From NCBI GenBank assembly GCA_903862425.1, contig CAIOYC010000032.1, forward strand, positions 62,001-126,000: DNA of 64,000 bases, read 5' to 3'. Every line of letters starts with the position of its first letter. Positions within the stretch are counted from its first letter, which is position 1. This DNA is from an uncultured Caulobacterales bacterium. GTDB lineage: Bacteria > Pseudomonadota > Alphaproteobacteria > Caulobacterales > Caulobacteraceae. Under the pieces are notes generated by a model, which was not told where the DNA came from, did no database searches, and saw only the letters and a list, made by a program, of their open reading frames with translations. The position numbers and the translations under genes were made by a program. Shown here piece after piece: positions 19,699-29,175 of this stretch.

Positions 19699-21885
19699 AT
19701 GCGGCGCGGATTCTTGCTCTCGATGGCGGCGGTGCTTGTGATGTTGATGGGTTCGGCGGCGAGCGCCGCGCCGGCGGAACTCGCCCGTTGGGAGGCCCAG
19801 TCGCGGGCCGTCACCATCGTCCGTGACGACTGGGGCATCGCCCACGTACGCGGCAAAAGCGACGCAGACGCCGTATTCGGCATGATCTATGCCCAGGCCG
19901 AGGACGACTTCAACCGGATCGAGACCAACTTCGCCGGAGCCCAGGGCAGGCTCGCGGAGGCCGATGGCGAGCGCATGGTCTATCACGACCTGCGCGCGCG
20001 CCTGTTCCTCGATACGCCCACCTTGCAGTCCCTATACGGGCGCAGCCCCGCTCCGCTGAAGCGGCTGGTCAACGCCTGGGCCGACGCTCTGAACTACTAT
20101 CTGTTCAGGCACCCCGAGGTCCACCCGCGGGTCATCCACCACTTCGAGCCCTGGATGGCCTTCGCCTTCACCGAGGGTAGCATCGGCGGGGATATAGAGC
20201 GCATCTCGCTGAAGGACCTTGAGCGCTTCTATGGCGAGAACCAGATCGCCTTCCTTACGCGAGATACGCCCGAGCGGATGAAGGAGCCCACCGGGTCCAA
20301 CGGCATCGCCATCGCCCCGCAGAACACGGCGGATCACCATGCCCTCTTGCTTATAAATCCACACACCTCGTTCTTCTTCCGTTCGGAGATGCAAGTGTCG
20401 AGCGAGGAGGGTCTTAACGCCTACGGCGCCTCCACCTGGGGCCAACCCTTCCTTTATCAGGGCTTCAACGATCGGATCGGGTGGATGCACACCACCTCCG
20501 GCGTCGATGCCGTGGACGAGTTCGCCGAGACTGTGAAAAAGGAGAACGGGCGTTGGTTCTACCGTTATGGCGGCCAATGGAAGCCGGTGACGGCGACGAC
20601 CATCGTCATACCCTACAAGACTGGAACGGGGGCCGGCGGGGTCTCCACCCGCAGCTTCACCATCTACCGCACCCACCACGGCCCGATCGTCCGCGAGCGC
20701 GACGGCAAGTGGATCGCCGTCTCGTTGATGAACAAGCCCATCGAGGCGCTCAGCCAGGCCTTTCTGCTGACCAAGGCGCGCAACCATATCCAGTTCATGA
20801 AGGCCATGGAGTTGAAGGCCAATTCCTCCAACAACACGATCTATGCCGATGCGGATGGCAACATCGCGTATCTGCATCCCCAGTTCGTTCCCAAGCGCGA
20901 CGACCGCTTCGACTATACCCGTCCCGTGGATGGCTCCGATCCGCAGACCGACTGGCATGGCCTGCACGCCCTGAACGAGGTGCCGCACCTGCTGAATCCG
21001 ACCGTGGGCTGGATTTTCAACACCAATGACTGGCCCTATTCGGCGGCAGGGCCGGACAGCCCCCAGCGGCAGTATTACCCGCGCTATATGGATCAGGCGG
21101 GCGAGAACGCGCGTGGTTGGCACGCCACCCAGCTTCTCACAGGCCGCAAAGGCGTCACCCTGGAGGGCCTGAACGCCCTGGCCTATGACAGCTATCTGCC
21201 AGCTTTCGCTAAGATGATCCCGTCTCTCGTCCGCGCCTATGACGGCCTCAGCGCGGAAGATCCCTACCGCGCGCGCCTGCGCGACCAGATCGCTCTGCTG
21301 CGCACCTGGGACTACCGCTTCTCGCTGAACTCTACCGCGACCTCGCTGGCCGTGTTCTGGGGCGAGAATATGATCGATCGGATCGACAAGGATGCCCGTC
21401 GTACGCGTACCTATGTGATCGACTACATCGCCGAGAACGCCACCACCGAGCAGAAGCTTTCAGCCCTGGAGGAGGCGTCGGACCGCCTGAAGAAGGATTT
21501 CGGAAACTGGCGGACGCCCTGGGGCCAGATCAACCGCTTCCAGCGCCTCGACGACAGCCTTGCGCTGCACTTTGACGACGACAAGCCTTCGACGCCGGTG
21601 GCCTTTACCTCCGCCACCTGGGGTTCGCTCGCCTCGTTTGGCGCCAAGCGGTGGGGGACGAAGAAATACTACGGCACCAGCGGCAACAGCTTTGTTGCAG
21701 TGGTGGAGTTCGGCCCGCGCGTCCGCGCTAAGGCGGTCACGGCGGGGGGTGAGAGTGGGGATGTGAACTCGTCCCACTTCAACGACCAGGCCGACCGCTA
21801 CGCTACGGGGCGGCTGCGCGATGTCTACTTCTACCCCGACCAACTCAAGGCTCACACCGAACGTCGATACCATCCAGGCGGCTGA
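19699..21885 (+). CDS. Penicillin acylase family protein (S45, N-acyl amide hydrolase)
   Basis: Exported Ntn-hydrolase precursor of 728 residues, expected to cleave itself into alpha and beta chains in the periplasm and hydrolyse an N-acyl amide (beta-lactam side chain, acyl-homoserine lactone or similar). It has a signal peptide ending ASAAPAEL, the alpha-chain start VTIVRDDWGIAHVRGKSDADAVFGMIYAQAEDDF in pieces, and the predicted nucleophile Ser in PTGSNGIAIAP with downstream LLLINPHTSF. AGGAG lies 7 nt before ATG 19699. The 3' end overlaps the amine oxidase gene, a sign of translational coupling. The actual acyl substrate is unknown. Confidence 0.93.
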   Translation: MRRGFLLSMAAVLVMLMGSAASAAPAELARWEAQSRAVTIVRDDWGIAHVRGKSDADAVFGMIYAQAEDDFNRIETNFAGAQGRLAEADGERMVYHDLRARLFLDTPTLQSLYGRSPAPLKRLVNAWADALNYYLFRHPEVHPRVIHHFEPWMAFAFTEGSIGGDIERISLKDLERFYGENQIAFLTRDTPERMKEPTGSNGIAIAPQNTADHHALLLINPHTSFFFRSEMQVSSEEGLNAYGASTWGQPFLYQGFNDRIGWMHTTSGVDAVDEFAETVKKENGRWFYRYGGQWKPVTATTIVIPYKTGTGAGGVSTRSFTIYRTHHGPIVRERDGKWIAVSLMNKPIEALSQAFLLTKARNHIQFMKAMELKANSSNNTIYADADGNIAYLHPQFVPKRDDRFDYTRPVDGSDPQTDWHGLHALNEVPHLLNPTVGWIFNTNDWPYSAAGPDSPQRQYYPRYMDQAGENARGWHATQLLTGRKGVTLEGLNALAYDSYLPAFAKMIPSLVRAYDGLSAEDPYRARLRDQIALLRTWDYRFSLNSTATSLAVFWGENMIDRIDKDARRTRTYVIDYIAENATTEQKLSALEEASDRLKKDFGNWRTPWGQINRFQRLDDSLALHFDDDKPSTPVAFTSATWGSLASFGAKRWGTKKYYGTSGNSFVAVVEFGPRVRAKAVTAGGESGDVNSSHFNDQADRYATGRLRDVYFYPDQLKAHTERRYHPGG

Positions 21886-23128
21886 CCCCAGGACCGGCGC
21901 GCCTGAGGTAGTGGTGATCGGCGCCGGTTCGGCCGGGCTCGCCGCCGCCGCGCGGCTAAAGGCGGCCGGCGTTTCGGTGCTGGTGCTGGAGGCCAACGAC
22001 CGCGTGGGCGGGCGAGCGCACACCCTACACGGACCCTCGGACGCGGCTCTCGATATGGGGTGTGGCTGGCTGCACTCGGCGGACCAGAACGAATGGGCCA
22101 GGCTGGCAGGGCCCATGGGCTTCACCATCGACCATGCCCCCGCCGCCTGGACCAAACCCTCGCTGACGGTGAACTTCCCAGCGGACGACCAAGCCGCCTA
22201 TCAGAAAGTGTTCGAGGCGTTCGAGGCGCGATTGGCCCAGGCGGCCGAGAGCGAGGCGGATGTGGCGGCCTCGACCTTGATCCAACCAGATGAGCGCTGC
22301 TGGGCACCCCTGCTCAACGCCTTCTCCGGCTACTACAACGGCGCGCCCTTCGATCGGATATCGGTGAAGGATTACGCAGCCTACCAGCCCACCGATGAGA
22401 ACTGGCGCGTGCGCAAGGGTTACGGCGCGATGATCGCCGCATTCGCCGCCGACCTCGACGTGCGCCTAAACACACCCGTGACGCGGGTCGAGCACGGCGG
22501 CGCCGATGTGCGCGTTGTTACGGCGGTCGGGGCGATCAAGGCGCGCGCGGCGATCCTGGCCGTCTCCACCACGGTGCTGGCGGATTCGGTGATCGCCTTC
22601 GATCCGCCCCTGCCGGACAAGCGAGAGGCGGCGTTCAATCTGCCCCTCGGTCATGTGGAGAAGGCTTTCCTGAAGCTGCTGCATCCTAAGGATTGGCCCG
22701 AAGAGCAGATGCTCCACGGCCGGATCGATAGCGCCGAGACCGGCGGCTATACCTTCCGCCCCCTTGGCATGCCGGTGATCGAGGGCTTCTACGGCGGCGA
22801 TTTGGCGGAGACGCTGGAAGGAGAGCGCTCCGGGGCCTTCTGCGCCTTTGCCATCGAGGAACTGGCCGCCGTGCTCGGATCGGATTTCCGTAAGGCGGTC
22901 GAGCCGCTCGCCGAATCCGCGTGGCGCGCCGATCCCTTTATCCGGGGCGCCTATTCCCACGCGCGAGTTGGGTGGTCAGGAGCGCGCGCGATTCTGGCTG
23001 CGCCCGTTGGCGATCGGCTGTTCTTCGCCGGCGAAGCCTGCTCCCTGCACGCCTTCTCCACCGCGCACGGGGCCTACGAGACCGGCGTGGTCGCGGCCGA
23101 GGCGGCGCTCAGGGTGCTGCGTCCATAG
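21821..23128 (+). CDS. Flavin-containing amine oxidase
   Basis: FAD-dependent monoamine-oxidase-type enzyme of up to 435 residues. The dinucleotide-binding motif VVVIGAGSAGLAAAARLKA is followed by LEANDRVGGRAHTL, the GG/R signature of the family, and the C-terminus has the FAD motif RLFFAGEACSLHAFSTAHGAYETG. ATG 21821 overlaps the acylase by 65 nt; GTG codons at about 21911 would give a start just at the Rossmann fold. Joint transcription suggests that an amine released by the acylase is oxidised here. The amine is not known. Confidence 0.9.
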   Translation: MSTSTPTNSRLTPNVDTIQAADPRTGAPEVVVIGAGSAGLAAAARLKAAGVSVLVLEANDRVGGRAHTLHGPSDAALDMGCGWLHSADQNEWARLAGPMGFTIDHAPAAWTKPSLTVNFPADDQAAYQKVFEAFEARLAQAAESEADVAASTLIQPDERCWAPLLNAFSGYYNGAPFDRISVKDYAAYQPTDENWRVRKGYGAMIAAFAADLDVRLNTPVTRVEHGGADVRVVTAVGAIKARAAILAVSTTVLADSVIAFDPPLPDKREAAFNLPLGHVEKAFLKLLHPKDWPEEQMLHGRIDSAETGGYTFRPLGMPVIEGFYGGDLAETLEGERSGAFCAFAIEELAAVLGSDFRKAVEPLAESAWRADPFIRGAYSHARVGWSGARAILAAPVGDRLFFAGEACSLHAFSTAHGAYETGVVAAEAALRVLRP

Positions 23129-23160
23129 CAAAACGCCCCGGCCGATGGCCGGGACGCTTC
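23129..23160. terminator. Bidirectional terminator between amine oxidase and BON genes
   Basis: CGCCCCGGCC (23134-23143) and GGCCGGGACG (23147-23156) form a 10-bp stem with one wobble around GAT. The stem is followed by TTTT when read on the minus strand, so it mainly ends the BON gene; it also lies just after the amine oxidase stop. Confidence 0.7.
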
Positions 23161-23178
23161 ACGTTCAGGTCGCGGAGC

Positions 23179-24105
23179 TCAGTTCGAGCGCGGGATCGAG
23201 GTCGTTCCGGTCGTGCCGCTCGTGCTCACACTGGAGGCGCTGGCGGTCGAGGTCGAGCCGTCCTTCACGCGCAGGTTGTTCTGCACGTGCTTCACACCGG
23301 CGATGTGGTCGACGATGTCCTCGGCCCGGCGCTTGTCGTTGCGCGCCGAAACGTTGCCGGTGAGGGTGACCTCGCCGTTCGACACCTTCACGTCGATGTC
23401 CGAGGCGTCGAGCAGGTAGTCGTCGGTCAGCCGGTCGTTGACGTCCTCACGGATGCGATCGTCGGAGCGGGTATAGCCCTTGGGACCACGGCCGCTGTGG
23501 GAGTTGGCGCGGACCTCGTCGAGCTTGCGGCGGCGGGCCGCTTCGTCATCGCCGAACCACGAGGAGACTTCGTCGCGGGTCTGATCCCACCAGCCGCGAC
23601 CTTGATCGCCGCGCGCGCGATAGTCGCGGGTCAGGTCGTCATAGGGGCGATTGTCGCCGCTATAGTTGTTGTACTGATACCGCGTGTGGTCGCCGCCGCG
23701 GGTGGAGGCGTCGCGATAGCCGCTGTTGTCATAGCCCTGGCGGTCACCCTGCACGCCGCCGAGCGGGGCCCGATAGCCTTGGTGCAGATAGGCGCCCGAG
23801 GCCTGACGGTCGTCGTAGCCCTGGCGGCCGCGCGGGTCGGCGCCATAGCCGCGGTTACGGTCGCTTTCCTCGGCATAGGCGGGGCCGGCGGAGTTCCAGG
23901 GGTCATAGCCCCGGTCCCGGTCGGCGAAAGCGCGGTTTTCGTAGTCGCCGCGCCCCTGGCTTACTTGTCCGTAGCTGCGATCGCGACCGTAGTCCTGCCC
24001 GAAGCTGCCGCGCCCATATCGGTCGCCGCCCGGGGTTTGGGTACGATAGTCGTCGCGGGAGCGGTCGCTGTCGCGATCGTTGTTCCACCGGTTGTAGTCG
24101 CTCAT
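23179..24105 (-). CDS. BON-domain protein with long disordered N-terminus
   Basis: Protein of 308 residues. The first ~190 residues are an Arg/Asp/Gly/Tyr/Gln-rich low-complexity region (SDYNRWNNDRDSDRSRDDY and many RGY/DRGY repeats). A short conserved block follows (DEVSSWFGDDEAARRR), then a BON domain (RIREDVNDRLTDDYLLDASDIDVKVSNGEVTLTGNV to VKHVQNNLRV). BON domains bind lipid or membrane in stress proteins of the OsmY type. There is no signal peptide. A perfect EcfG promoter upstream indicates control by the general stress response. The first part may phase-separate or coat a surface; that is inference. Confidence 0.88.
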   Translation of the reverse strand: MSDYNRWNNDRDSDRSRDDYRTQTPGGDRYGRGSFGQDYGRDRSYGQVSQGRGDYENRAFADRDRGYDPWNSAGPAYAEESDRNRGYGADPRGRQGYDDRQASGAYLHQGYRAPLGGVQGDRQGYDNSGYRDASTRGGDHTRYQYNNYSGDNRPYDDLTRDYRARGDQGRGWWDQTRDEVSSWFGDDEAARRRKLDEVRANSHSGRGPKGYTRSDDRIREDVNDRLTDDYLLDASDIDVKVSNGEVTLTGNVSARNDKRRAEDIVDHIAGVKHVQNNLRVKDGSTSTASASSVSTSGTTGTTSIPRSN

Positions 24106-24174
24106 GGGTCCGTTTCTCCACTCGATGCGCAGGCGCGCACGAGCGCGCCCAAGAACGCCTCCCCTGCCGATACC

Positions 24175-24199
24175 AACGGTCCGACCTGCCCGGCGTTCC
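24175..24199 (-). promoter_or_regulatory. Perfect EcfG promoter of the BON gene
   Basis: GGAAC (24199-24195), a 16-nt spacer and CGTT (24178-24175) on the minus strand match the alphaproteobacterial general-stress consensus exactly. It lies 70 bp before the BON gene start. Confidence 0.65.
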
Positions 24200-24242
24200 G
24201 CACGCAACTTATTGTGAAGGCTGGATTTTACTTTGACCTGGA

Positions 24243-25550
24243 TCACTTGATCAGCATCAGCGCGATCATGGCGACGGCCGCCGCACCCATGGCGACGGTG
24301 GCGACCCAGCCGGAGATGCGCTGTACCCAGGTGGCGGTGTAGTCGCCCATCAGGCTCTTGCGCGTGGCGACCAGCATCGCCACCGCCATGATCGGCACCG
24401 CCGCCACCCCGTTCACCACCGCGCTGAGCACCAGGGCCTTGATCGGGTCTATGGGGGAGAAGCTGACCGCGATGCCGCCGACGATGGAGAGGGCGATGAT
24501 GGCGTAGAACTCCTTGGCCTCGAACAGCTTGTGGTTCAGGCCCGAACTCCAGCCCCGCGTCTCCGCCACCGCATAGGCCGCCGAGCCCGCCAGAACGGGG
24601 ATGGCCAGCAGACCCGTGCCGATGATGCCCAGGCTGAAGATCAGCGAGGCGAACGGCCCCGCCACAGGCTTCAGCGCCGCGGCGGCGTCGGCGGCGGAGT
24701 TGATGTTGGTCACGTGGTGCACATTCAGCGTGACCGCCGCCGTGAGGATCACGAAGAAGGCGATCAGCTCCGAGAGGAACATGCCGCTGATGGTGTCGAT
24801 GCCGATGCGGCGCAGCTTCTTGCGCGCCTGCACCTTGTCCTCTCCGTCGTTCAGAGCATGGCCGCCCGACTTCTCCAGTTCCTCCACCTCCTCCGAAGAT
24901 TGCCAGAAGAACAGATAGGGGCTGATGGTGGTGCCAAGGATCGCCACCAGCATGGTCAGGCTGTCCTTGTTGATGGCGAGCTGGGGCATGAGCGTTCGCA
25001 GCGCGACCTGGTCCCAGGGGATCTTCACCGTGAACACCACGCCCACATAGGCCAGCAGGGTCAGGGTCAGCCACTTCAGCAGGCCGGCGTATTTGTCGTA
25101 GGACATGAAGACCTGCAGCGCGAGCGACAGGGCGGCGAAGGCGACCACATAGACGTGCATATCGATCGGGCCGGGGATCACCAGCTTGGCCGCCGCGCCC
25201 ATGGCGGCGATATCGGCCGCGATATTGATCACGTTGGCGACCACCAGCAGGATCACCAGCAGGGTCAGCAGCCAGCGGGGGAAGATGGTCTTGATGTTGG
25301 CGGCCAGACCCTTGCCGGTGACGCAGCCGATCCGTGCGCACACCGACTGGATGGCGATCATGAAGGGCAGGCAGGCGACCACCGTCCAGAGCATGTTGAG
25401 CCCAAATTGAGCCCCGGCCTGGGAGTAGGTGGCGATGCCTGACGGATCGTCATCCGCCGCCCCGGTGATCAGGCCGGGCCCCAGTTGTTCGATGACGTCG
25501 ACCGCCGCCTGAGCCGTCGGGCCGGGCTGGTGCGTGTTCTTCTCAGCCAT
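24243..25550 (-). CDS. Nramp-like divalent metal transporter with atypical metal site
   Basis: Inner-membrane protein of 435 residues with about 11 transmembrane helices in the Nramp (SLC11) fold. In the first helix the usual DPGN metal motif is DPSG (TGAADDDPSGIATYSQAGA), and in helix 6 the MPH motif is replaced by TISPYLFFWQS. These changes resemble Nramp-related Mg2+ transporters (NRMT), which lack the metal-ligating methionine. GGGGAATGGC precedes ATG 25550; a GTG at 25562 is in frame. It is followed, on the same strand, by the BON stress gene. Substrate Mn2+/Fe2+ versus Mg2+ is unresolved. Confidence 0.85.
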   Translation of the reverse strand: MAEKNTHQPGPTAQAAVDVIEQLGPGLITGAADDDPSGIATYSQAGAQFGLNMLWTVVACLPFMIAIQSVCARIGCVTGKGLAANIKTIFPRWLLTLLVILLVVANVINIAADIAAMGAAAKLVIPGPIDMHVYVVAFAALSLALQVFMSYDKYAGLLKWLTLTLLAYVGVVFTVKIPWDQVALRTLMPQLAINKDSLTMLVAILGTTISPYLFFWQSSEEVEELEKSGGHALNDGEDKVQARKKLRRIGIDTISGMFLSELIAFFVILTAAVTLNVHHVTNINSAADAAAALKPVAGPFASLIFSLGIIGTGLLAIPVLAGSAAYAVAETRGWSSGLNHKLFEAKEFYAIIALSIVGGIAVSFSPIDPIKALVLSAVVNGVAAVPIMAVAMLVATRKSLMGDYTATWVQRISGWVATVAMGAAAVAMIALMLIK

Positions 25551-25646
25551 GCCATTCCCCACCGCCCGGGTGGCGGTTTCGATCGCAAGCGAGCCTGGGC
25601 GTATTTGGTTGCGTTGTCTCTAGCTCAGGTTGGTCTCGTGCATCGA

Positions 25647-27008
25647 TCAAAGGCTGCCGCCGCCTTCCTCGACCCGCTCAAGCTGGGCCTGAGTCGAGGC
25701 GCCTTCTTCGGCTGGCTCCGCGCCGACGGTGCGCAGGGTCGGGTTCCAGAAGGCGAAGGCGAGCAGGCCGATCAGCACGACGACGTTCATCAGGTAGGGC
25801 GTCGGATGAAAGATCTTGTAGAGCGACACCCCGAGCAACGGCGCGACGATCACCGAGGAGCCGTTGATAGCGCCGAGCGCGCCCGCCGCCCGCGCCTGCT
25901 CGCGACTGTCCACGCTGAGCGAGGCGCCCGCCGTGAACCCGGGGCGGCAGAAGCCGTAGCCGAGCGAGGCCAGGGCATAGCCCGCCACCACCCCGGCATA
26001 GGTGGGGGCCACGGCGATGATCAGGTTAGCCAGCGCCGCCAGCCCCGCGCCCCAGCGGATCAGGTGGCGCGGCTGCATCCGAAAAAGGCGGATCAGGCCC
26101 CATTGGGCCAAAAGGCCTGAAATGGCCCCCGCCCCCATGCAGGCGGCGATGAACTGCTGCGCCTGCATCGGCGCGAGCTTCAGCTTGTCGATGATGAGGA
26201 AGCCGAGCGTCTGCCCGTTCACCGTCTGGGCCGAGGCGACGAGGAAGCCGTAGAGAAGGAAAGGCGCCAGTCGCGGATCGCGCCACAGGCTGGGCGCCTT
26301 CGACCCTGGCCTGGGCTCGAAGCGGGAGGGCTCGGGCGTGACGCCGTTCTCGGTGGTGGGCGGCTGCAGTCCGCCGCCGCGCGTTTCAGGCAGATAGCGC
26401 CAGACTAGGAACATGACCACGAAGGCGAAGACCGCGAAGCCGAACATGGGCCCCGCCAGCCCGACGAAGGGCAGCACCAGGAGCGGCGCGACGAAGGGTC
26501 CGGTGACGGTGCCGAGACCGATGGCGCCGGCGAGCTGAGACATCTGCTCGGTGCGCTCCTCCCGTGTCGTGCGCTCCGCCACATAGGCCTGGCTGGCCGG
26601 GTTCGCCGCCGAGCCGAATACGCCGAAGATGGCGCGGCTGATGAGCAGCAGGCCGAAGGTCAGGCCGATCGGGATCAGGTGGCGCAGCCCCGCCGACACC
26701 ACGAGGGCGCAAAGCACCATCGACACGCCGAACCCGGCCATGCCGAGCATCATCATCGGCTTGCGCCCCGTGAAGTCTGACCGCCGCGCCCAGTAAGGCG
26801 AGGTGATCCCCCACAGGGCCGCAGACAGGGAGAAGATCGACACCACCAGCCGATCGTCCATTTTGATCTGTCGCCCGATGGCCGGCAGGATCGACTGCAG
26901 TCCCGTATTGCCGAAGGCCGTGACGATGGAGAGGGCGAAGACGAGGAAGAAGGCGCTTCGGGTCAGGCGCTCTTGCGGCGGCGCCCTTGTCGACGGATCA
27001 AGGCTCAT
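25647..27008 (-). CDS. MFS transporter
   Basis: Major facilitator of 453 residues with about 12 transmembrane segments and a long central loop (residues ~205-240, Pro-rich). Conserved loop motif A is seen as YWARRSDFTGRKPMMMLG near residue 70, typical of drug:H+ antiporters of the TetA/Bcr class, and a second helix bundle starts near 245. The ligand is not known. A regulator gene is not adjacent. It is separated by 96 bp from the Nramp-like gene on the same strand. Confidence 0.88.
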   Translation of the reverse strand: MSLDPSTRAPPQERLTRSAFFLVFALSIVTAFGNTGLQSILPAIGRQIKMDDRLVVSIFSLSAALWGITSPYWARRSDFTGRKPMMMLGMAGFGVSMVLCALVVSAGLRHLIPIGLTFGLLLISRAIFGVFGSAANPASQAYVAERTTREERTEQMSQLAGAIGLGTVTGPFVAPLLVLPFVGLAGPMFGFAVFAFVVMFLVWRYLPETRGGGLQPPTTENGVTPEPSRFEPRPGSKAPSLWRDPRLAPFLLYGFLVASAQTVNGQTLGFLIIDKLKLAPMQAQQFIAACMGAGAISGLLAQWGLIRLFRMQPRHLIRWGAGLAALANLIIAVAPTYAGVVAGYALASLGYGFCRPGFTAGASLSVDSREQARAAGALGAINGSSVIVAPLLGVSLYKIFHPTPYLMNVVVLIGLLAFAFWNPTLRTVGAEPAEEGASTQAQLERVEEGGGSL

Positions 27009-27391
27009 GACGCAAGCTTAGCGCCCGTACCGGCGCATGCAATCCGGACACGGTTTGGATACAAACATAGCCATAACCCTGTCAGTTTCGGAAAGGCGCC
27101 GGACATGCGGACATCCGGACACCCTTGCGGCGGCCATTCGCTTGGCCACGCGCCCGCATACGTACCGGATTAGGGCGGCTGGGTCGGACGTGGCGCGGGC
27201 GCAGCTTCATCCCGCCAGTATCGGGCGGTTCTGTCCTCCGTGGAAAGAAAAGCGCCGGGCGTTTCAGATCGCTTGCGGCGCAAGCCTTTCACGCAGAATC
27301 GTGGGGGAAAACCTGCACCCTGATCCTCGCATTCTCGTCGCGTCGGATACACGCTCTTCCCAAGCGCCCGCGCAGGCCCCAAATCAGCGCC
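27009..27391. other. Divergent intergenic region with CCGGACA repeats
   Basis: No gene is evident between the MFS and CobW genes. The segment carries four SCGGACA heptamers (27044, 27099, 27107, 27115), the last three in tandem every 8 bp, and the 10-mer ATCCGGACAC twice. These may be regulatory. Confidence 0.6.
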
Positions 27392-28486
27392 ATGACCGAA
27401 CAATCGCCCATCACCACGCCCGTCACCGTGCTCACCGGCTATCTCGGCGCCGGCAAGACCACGCTGCTGAACCGCATCCTGACCGAGAACCATGGCAAGA
27501 AATACGCCGTGGTGGTCAACGAGTTCGGCGAGATCGGCATCGACAACGACCTCGTGGTGGATGCCGACGAGGAAGTGTTCGAGATGAACAACGGCTGCGT
27601 CTGCTGCACCGTGCGCGGCGACCTGATCCGCATCGTCGCCGGGCTGATGAAGCGCCAGAACTCTAAGACAGGGCGCGGCTTCGACGGCATCATCGTCGAG
27701 ACCACGGGCCTGGCCGATCCCGGTCCCGTGGCGCAGACCTTCTTCGTGGACGACGAGGTGAAGGCCAAGACCCGTCTCGACAGCGTGACCACCGTGGTGG
27801 ACGCCAAGCACGTCCTGTTGCGCCTCGACGACAGCAGGGAGGCCGCCGAGCAGATCGCCTTTGCCGACCAGATCGTGCTCAACAAGACCGACCTCGTCAC
27901 CGAGGCCGAACTGAAGGAGGTCGAGCGCCGCATCCGCCGTCTGAACCCGCTGGCGCCGATCCACCGCGCGGTGAAGTCCGACGTGCCGCTGGACAGGATC
28001 CTCGGTCAGCACGCCTTCGACCTGCAGCGCATCACCGAACTCGACCCGGAATTCCTCAACCCGCCGCACGGCGAGCACGGCCATGTCCACGATGAGCACT
28101 GCGGGCACGATCACGGGCCTGAGGGCCACGACCATGCGCATCACGATCATTCACACGACGGGCATGGGGGCGGCCACGACCACGAGGACCAGTCCATCAA
28201 GGGCGTGGCCCTGACGCTGGATCGCCCGGTGGACGGGACCAAGGTCACGCGCTGGCTCAACGAGGTGCTGCAGGCCCAGGGTCCGGATATCCTCCGCGCC
28301 AAGGGCATCATCGACGTGAAGGGCGAGGACAAGCGCCTGGTGTTCCAGGCCGTGCACATGATCCTCGACGGCGAGCTGCAACGCGACTGGAAGGAGGGCG
28401 AGCGCCGCTGGTCCCGCCTCGTCTTCATTGGCCGCAACCTGGACGAGGCCAAGCTGCGCGCCGGGTTCGAAGCGACGGCGGCCTAG
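27392..28486 (+). CDS. CobW/COG0523 family metallochaperone GTPase
   Basis: G3E GTPase of 364 residues. Walker A is GYLGAGKT (16-23), the metal-binding CxCC is C69-C72 (GCVCCT), Walker B region VVNEFGEIG, the guanine-specificity motif NKTD at 164-167, and a His-rich stretch of about 226-264 with more than 15 histidines can store or sense metal. The C-terminal CobW_C domain follows. Members insert or sense Zn2+, Co2+ or other metals; B12 synthesis and zinc homeostasis are both possible. The real start at 27392 is selected because homology begins there although the frame is open further upstream. The gene overlaps the next gene by 4 bp head-on. Confidence 0.92.
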   Translation: MTEQSPITTPVTVLTGYLGAGKTTLLNRILTENHGKKYAVVVNEFGEIGIDNDLVVDADEEVFEMNNGCVCCTVRGDLIRIVAGLMKRQNSKTGRGFDGIIVETTGLADPGPVAQTFFVDDEVKAKTRLDSVTTVVDAKHVLLRLDDSREAAEQIAFADQIVLNKTDLVTEAELKEVERRIRRLNPLAPIHRAVKSDVPLDRILGQHAFDLQRITELDPEFLNPPHGEHGHVHDEHCGHDHGPEGHDHAHHDHSHDGHGGGHDHEDQSIKGVALTLDRPVDGTKVTRWLNEVLQAQGPDILRAKGIIDVKGEDKRLVFQAVHMILDGELQRDWKEGERRWSRLVFIGRNLDEAKLRAGFEATAA

Positions 28487-29139
28487 CGGGCCGAGTCCTT
28501 GAACGCTTTCAACCCCTCGGCCATTTCGCCGAGGACCTTGGCTAGGACCGGGTCGCGCTTGGCGTCGGTCATGTAGGCGGCCAGGCGCTCGTGGCGGGCC
28601 ATCAGGTCGAGCCGACCCGCTTCGCTGAGGGCGAGGTTCACATAGAAGCCCACCGGCGTGACCTCGCCGTCGGCCAGAGTGAACTTGTCGCCCGCCGCAT
28701 AGGGGCCGTCGCCCATGAAGTGTTCGAGATAGCCGATCCCATCGTCCAGCCGCTTCAGGATCGCCTCCACCGAGGCCGGATCTGGACCGCCCGGCGCATC
28801 GATCTGAGCCAGAAGCTGGTAGACCGGCGCGTTCACATAGACCTCCGCCACCCGCGCAATCAGGCGCACCCTCGCCCTCGCTTCGGGTCCGTGCGGCAGC
28901 AGGGCCGGCTCAGGAAAAGCCTCTTCCAGATAATCGACGATAGTCTCGGATTCCGGGATGGAGACGCCGTCGTCCAGTACCAGCAGCGGCGCCTTGCCGA
29001 TCGGGTTCATGGCCAGATACTCGGGCGACTTGATCCCGCCCGCCGGCGGCCCCACGATTTCGATCGGCAGCTTCTTGGCGTAGATGCTGATACGAACCCT
29101 TGCGGCGTAGGGCGACAGGTCGAAGGAATAGAGCTTCAT
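28483..29139 (-). CDS. Glutathione S-transferase family protein
   Basis: Cytosolic GST of 218 residues. The N-terminal motif [25 protein letters not shown] has a Ser/Tyr position for GSH activation, and the cis-Pro motif is [25 protein letters not shown]. The C-terminal helical domain runs from about 90 to 210. It is unlike the GST at 16.9 kb except in fold. The gene converges with CobW and is divergent from dapB, sharing a 36-bp promoter gap. The substrate is unknown. Confidence 0.9.
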   Translation of the reverse strand: MKLYSFDLSPYAARVRISIYAKKLPIEIVGPPAGGIKSPEYLAMNPIGKAPLLVLDDGVSIPESETIVDYLEEAFPEPALLPHGPEARARVRLIARVAEVYVNAPVYQLLAQIDAPGGPDPASVEAILKRLDDGIGYLEHFMGDGPYAAGDKFTLADGEVTPVGFYVNLALSEAGRLDLMARHERLAAYMTDAKRDPVLAKVLGEMAEGLKAFKDSAR

Positions 29140-29175
29140 GCAATCCTCTTGCGACGCCGAAGGGAGCCACGCGTC

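Noticed and set aside
24106-25341. A long minus-strand frame continues upstream from the BON gene through most of the Nramp gene
   Set aside because: The Nramp frame has clear transmembrane helices and family motifs, while the overlapping frame is an Arg/Gly/Asp-rich artefact of GC-rich coding bias; the BON gene has its own start and promoter at 24105.
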